Assembly (NCBI RefSeq): GCF_002410825.1
Contig: NZ_DHOS01000079.1
Span: 1-29,581, forward strand
Length of the DNA: 29,581 nt
Direction of reading: 5' to 3'
DNA from: Proteiniphilum sp. UBA5384
GTDB lineage: Bacteria; Bacteroidota; Bacteroidia; Bacteroidales; Dysgonomonadaceae
The notes beneath the pieces are model-generated. The model searched no databases. It had not been told where the DNA came from and saw nothing but the letters and a program-made list of their open reading frames with translations. Position 1 is the first letter of the stretch. The number at the start of each line of letters is the position of its first letter. Below, piece by piece: positions 26,878-29,581 of the stretch. Made by a program: the position numbers and the translations under genes.

Positions 26878-28421
26878 ATAAAGAGAAAGTCAAATATATC
26901 TTTAGAAAGACAGTGGCTGTATTTCCATTGTGTTTGATGGGAGGAGGTTCGATACAGGCATCCCAACCAAATGGGCAAAAGCCCAATATCTTATTTATCA
27001 TGTCTGACGATCATACGACGCAGGCAATCAGCGCCTACAAAGGTATTTTATCAAAATATCTTCCTACTCCAAATATTGACAGAATTGGCAACGAAGGGGC
27101 AATAATGAGCAATTGTTTTGTTACCAACTCTATCAGCACCCCAAGCAGGGCTTCCATATTAACCGGACAGTACAGCCAAAAAAATGGGGTCTATACCTTA
27201 TCCGATGTATTGGACAGGAATCATCCCACCGTAGCAAAGGAGCTGCAAAAGGCAGGATATCAGACTGCCATCATAGGAAAATGGCATTTAAGTTCCGAAC
27301 CGGATGGCTTCGACTTTTATAATGTTTTACCCGGGCAGGGAAGGTATCTGAATCCCCTTTTGATTGAAAAGGGAAATTGGCACAAAGGCAAGGGTAACGG
27401 GAAAGAATTCAAGGGGCACTCCACCGATGTCATCACCAATGAGGCACTCAATTATCTCCAAGCGATCAAAAAAGATCAACCTTTCTTTCTGATGTGTCAT
27501 TTTAAGGCCCCCCATCGTCCATGGCAACCGGCAGAACGGTACAACGAGTTATTAAAAGATACAGATATTCCGGAACCGGACAATTTGTTTGATTCCTATG
27601 AAGGGAAAGGACATTATGCCCAACGATTGAGAATGTCAATGGAAGATATGAGGAAAGCTGATCTCAAGGGAATATCCATTCCGGAGAACATGACCCGTGA
27701 TGAAAAAAGACGTTGGGTATATCAGCATTATATCAAGGATTATCTCAGATGTGTGGCGGGAATTGATGAAAATATAGGAAAAATTCTAAAATACCTTGAT
27801 GACAACGGGCTTACTGAAAATACCGTTGTCATTTATACTGGTGATCAGGGATTTTTCCTGGGTGAACATGGCTGGTTCGATAAACGGCTAATGTATGAAG
27901 AAAGTTTAAGAATGCCCTTCCTGATACGATATCCTGATGAAATTAAACCGGGCACAGTCAATGATGATATGGTTATGAACATTGATTTTGCACCCTTGTT
28001 TCTCGACTATGCCCAGGTTCCCAAACCCGATTATATGCAAGGTGAAAGTTTCAGAAACAATCTCAAAGGAAAAACCACGGAAGGATGGCGAAAATCAATT
28101 TATTACCGTTATTGGATGCATGCGGATGAATCACATGACGTGACAGCTCATTACGGTATCCGTACAGACCGATACAAATTGATCTTTTATTATGGGCAGC
28201 CGCTTGGGATGAAGGGGGCAAAAAATAGCCCTTATACACCTGAATGGGAATTTTATGACTTGAAAAATGATCCGAATGAAATGCATAATATATATGACAA
28301 TCCTTCCAGTAAGCATCTCATTCCTGAATTGAAAAAGGAGTTGGTAAAACTGAAAAAAAAATATGAAGACGAGGATAACAAATATCCGGTAATGCAGGAA
28401 ATTTCCAGGCAATACTGGTGA
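26874..28421 (+). CDS. S1 family sulfatase, Ser-type, translationally coupled
   Basis: Formylglycine sulfatase of 515 residues. The ATG at 26874 overlaps the oxidoreductase stop as ATGA; a TTG at 26865 is also in frame but less likely. The signal peptide runs to about residue 30 (SIQA-SQPNG). Metal ligands Asp45-Asp46 lie in IMSDDH. The modified residue is Ser88 in S-T-P-S-R followed by ASILTGQ. Also present are GKWHL, CHFKAPHRPW and a late DQGFFLGEHGWFDKR block, where Asp and Gln take the place of the DNG seen in the other two sulfatases. This block recalls S1_7/S1_8-type or choline-sulfatase-like enzymes, so it should recognise a different sulfated position from the enzyme at 2802-4211. It sits 55 bp before the next sulfatase. 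Confidence 0.9.
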   Translation: MNKEKVKYIFRKTVAVFPLCLMGGGSIQASQPNGQKPNILFIMSDDHTTQAISAYKGILSKYLPTPNIDRIGNEGAIMSNCFVTNSISTPSRASILTGQYSQKNGVYTLSDVLDRNHPTVAKELQKAGYQTAIIGKWHLSSEPDGFDFYNVLPGQGRYLNPLLIEKGNWHKGKGNGKEFKGHSTDVITNEALNYLQAIKKDQPFFLMCHFKAPHRPWQPAERYNELLKDTDIPEPDNLFDSYEGKGHYAQRLRMSMEDMRKADLKGISIPENMTRDEKRRWVYQHYIKDYLRCVAGIDENIGKILKYLDDNGLTENTVVIYTGDQGFFLGEHGWFDKRLMYEESLRMPFLIRYPDEIKPGTVNDDMVMNIDFAPLFLDYAQVPKPDYMQGESFRNNLKGKTTEGWRKSIYYRYWMHADESHDVTAHYGIRTDRYKLIFYYGQPLGMKGAKNSPYTPEWEFYDLKNDPNEMHNIYDNPSSKHLIPELKKELVKLKKKYEDEDNKYPVMQEISRQYW

Positions 28422-28476
28422 TTATCCGATTGAAGAAATCATTGCAAAATAGTAATATATATCTAAAACAATAAAA

Positions 28477-29581
28477 ATGAAGATTCCAGATTTATTCATT
28501 GCATTGGCAGGAACGCCGTTTATAGCGCCCCATGTTCGTGCACAAGAGAATCCCAATATTATTATCGTGTTCATGGATGACATGGGGTATGGTGATATCG
28601 CCTCCAATGGAGCCGTGCAATACAATACCCCGAATATTGATCACTTGGCAGCTTCGGGAATGAGATTTACTAATTTCTATGCAGCCCAGGCAGTCAGCAG
28701 CGCTTCACGCGCTGGGTTAATGACAGGTTGCTATCCCAACCGGATCGGCATAACAGGAGCTTTAAATCCTACCGCTCAAATCGGATTAAATAAAGAGGAA
28801 GAGACGATTCCCGAGATATTGAAAAAAAGGGGATATAAAACCGCGGCGGTAGGCAAATGGCATCTGGGGCATCATCGTGAATTTCTGCCCCTTCAGCACG
28901 GTTTTGACGAATATTTTGGACTCCCCTATTCTAATGACATGTGGCCCGTGGGTTACGATGGAAGCAGGAATTTTTCAAATAAGAATGCACGGAAATCAAA
29001 ATTTCCGGAATTACCGCTGATTGAAGGTAACCAAAAAATAGCCGAGATAAGGACATTGGACGATCAGGCAAAATTAACCACATGGTATACCGAGAAAGCA
29101 GTCGATTTTATCATCAGAAGCAGAGAAAATCCATTTTTCTTATACTTGGCACATTCCATGCCGCACGTGCCATTAGCCGTTTCAGACAAATTCAAGAATA
29201 AAAGCGAGCAGGGCTTATATGGTGACGTGATGATGGAAATCGACTGGTCGGTAGGAGAAATCATGAGAGCGCTTGAAGAAAGCGGTATAGCGGACAATAC
29301 ATTGGTAATCTTAACTTCCGACAATGGTCCCTGGCTCCAGTTCGGAAACCATGGAGGATCTGCCGGTGGCTTACGGGAAGGAAAAGGAACGGTTTTTGAG
29401 GGAGGGCACAGAGTCCCTTGTATCATGAAATGGCCGGATGCCATCCCCCAAGGCAGCGTTTGCAACAAGATGGCTTCCACGATAGATATTTTGCCCACAC
29501 TGGCTGCGATCACCCATGCTGAACTTCCGGAGAAAAAGATTGACGGTGTCAATATTTTACCGCTATTATATGGTGAAGATG
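28477..29581 (+). CDS. S1 family sulfatase, Ser-type (partial, cut by right edge)
   Basis: The first 368 codons of a third sulfatase; no stop is reached, and the frame is intact to the window edge. The N-terminus MKIPDLFIALAGTPFIAPHVRA looks like a signal peptide with only one Lys. Metal ligands are Asp34-Asp35 in FMDDMGYGD. The modified residue is Ser74 in S-S-A-S-R, the Ala variant of the motif. Then come GKWHLGH, SMPHVPL, LTSDNGP and GLREGKGTVFEGGHRVP, all typical of arylsulfatase A/GalNAc-6-sulfatase-like S1 members. About 90-130 residues are probably missing. The layout differs from both other sulfatases, so each likely removes a different sulfate. Confidence 0.9.
   Translation, partial: MKIPDLFIALAGTPFIAPHVRAQENPNIIIVFMDDMGYGDIASNGAVQYNTPNIDHLAASGMRFTNFYAAQAVSSASRAGLMTGCYPNRIGITGALNPTAQIGLNKEEETIPEILKKRGYKTAAVGKWHLGHHREFLPLQHGFDEYFGLPYSNDMWPVGYDGSRNFSNKNARKSKFPELPLIEGNQKIAEIRTLDDQAKLTTWYTEKAVDFIIRSRENPFFLYLAHSMPHVPLAVSDKFKNKSEQGLYGDVMMEIDWSVGEIMRALEESGIADNTLVILTSDNGPWLQFGNHGGSAGGLREGKGTVFEGGHRVPCIMKWPDAIPQGSVCNKMASTIDILPTLAAITHAELPEKKIDGVNILPLLYGED

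Noticed and set aside
29064..29552. 162-residue open frame on the minus strand at the right edge
   Set aside because: It is antisense to an intact sulfatase frame (28477 onward) whose motifs GKWHLG, LTSDNG and GLREGKG are clear.
1..29581. CRISPR arrays, tRNA/rRNA genes, insertion sequences, integrase or phage genes
   Set aside because: I saw no regularly spaced repeats, no tRNA-like cloverleaf and no transposase or integrase motifs. All substantial frames belong to the PUL.

Overview
The window is the interior of a polysaccharide utilization locus (PUL) from a member of the Bacteroidota, most likely an anaerobic member of the order Bacteroidales. The evidence is two tandem SusC/SusD transporter pairs, lipoprotein signals with acidic residues just after the lipidated Cys, a Bacteroidetes-type -7 box (TAnnTTTG) ahead of the first gene, A-rich translation starts in place of clear Shine-Dalgarno sequences, and three sulfatases that all carry the Ser-type active site matured by the anaerobic radical-SAM enzyme anSME. 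Species cannot be named from the sequence.

All 15 genes lie on the + strand and read as one long operon. No gap between genes exceeds about 130 bp. Left of the first gene, 1-260 holds an unassigned edge, a candidate promoter and two small hairpins. The left block (261-12583) encodes mostly secreted enzymes: a GH2 glycosidase, a sulfatase, an alpha/beta-hydrolase esterase, a two-domain glycosidase (five-bladed propeller fused to a GH30-like domain), an SGNH esterase lipoprotein, a GH78 alpha-L-rhamnosidase and a CE7-type acetyl esterase. The middle block (12684-22759) is SusC1-SusD1-SusC2-SusD2. The right block (22796-28421) is very compact: a DUF1735-type surface lipoprotein, a stand-alone copy of the GH30-like domain as a lipoprotein, an exported FAD-dependent oxidoreductase and a second sulfatase, with gaps of 16 bp, 1 bp and an ATGA overlap. 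A third sulfatase starts at 28477 and runs off the right edge.

Inferred joint role: the surface lipoproteins (SusDs, DUF1735 protein, GH30-like lipoprotein) bind and cut a complex glycan. The SusC channels import the fragments. Exported sulfatases and three unrelated esterases remove sulfate and acyl groups, and GH78, GH2 and the propeller/GH30-like enzyme trim the chain. The target should carry alpha-L-rhamnose, probably beta-galactose-type residues, sulfate and acetyl (or similar) esters. A sulfated rhamnose-bearing galactan, arabinogalactan or ulvan-like glycan would fit. No polysaccharide lyase, GH105 unsaturated glycuronidase, regulator or anSME gene is in the window.

The least explained parts are the duplicated GH30-like domain, its fusion to a propeller, and the lipoprotein flavoenzyme.
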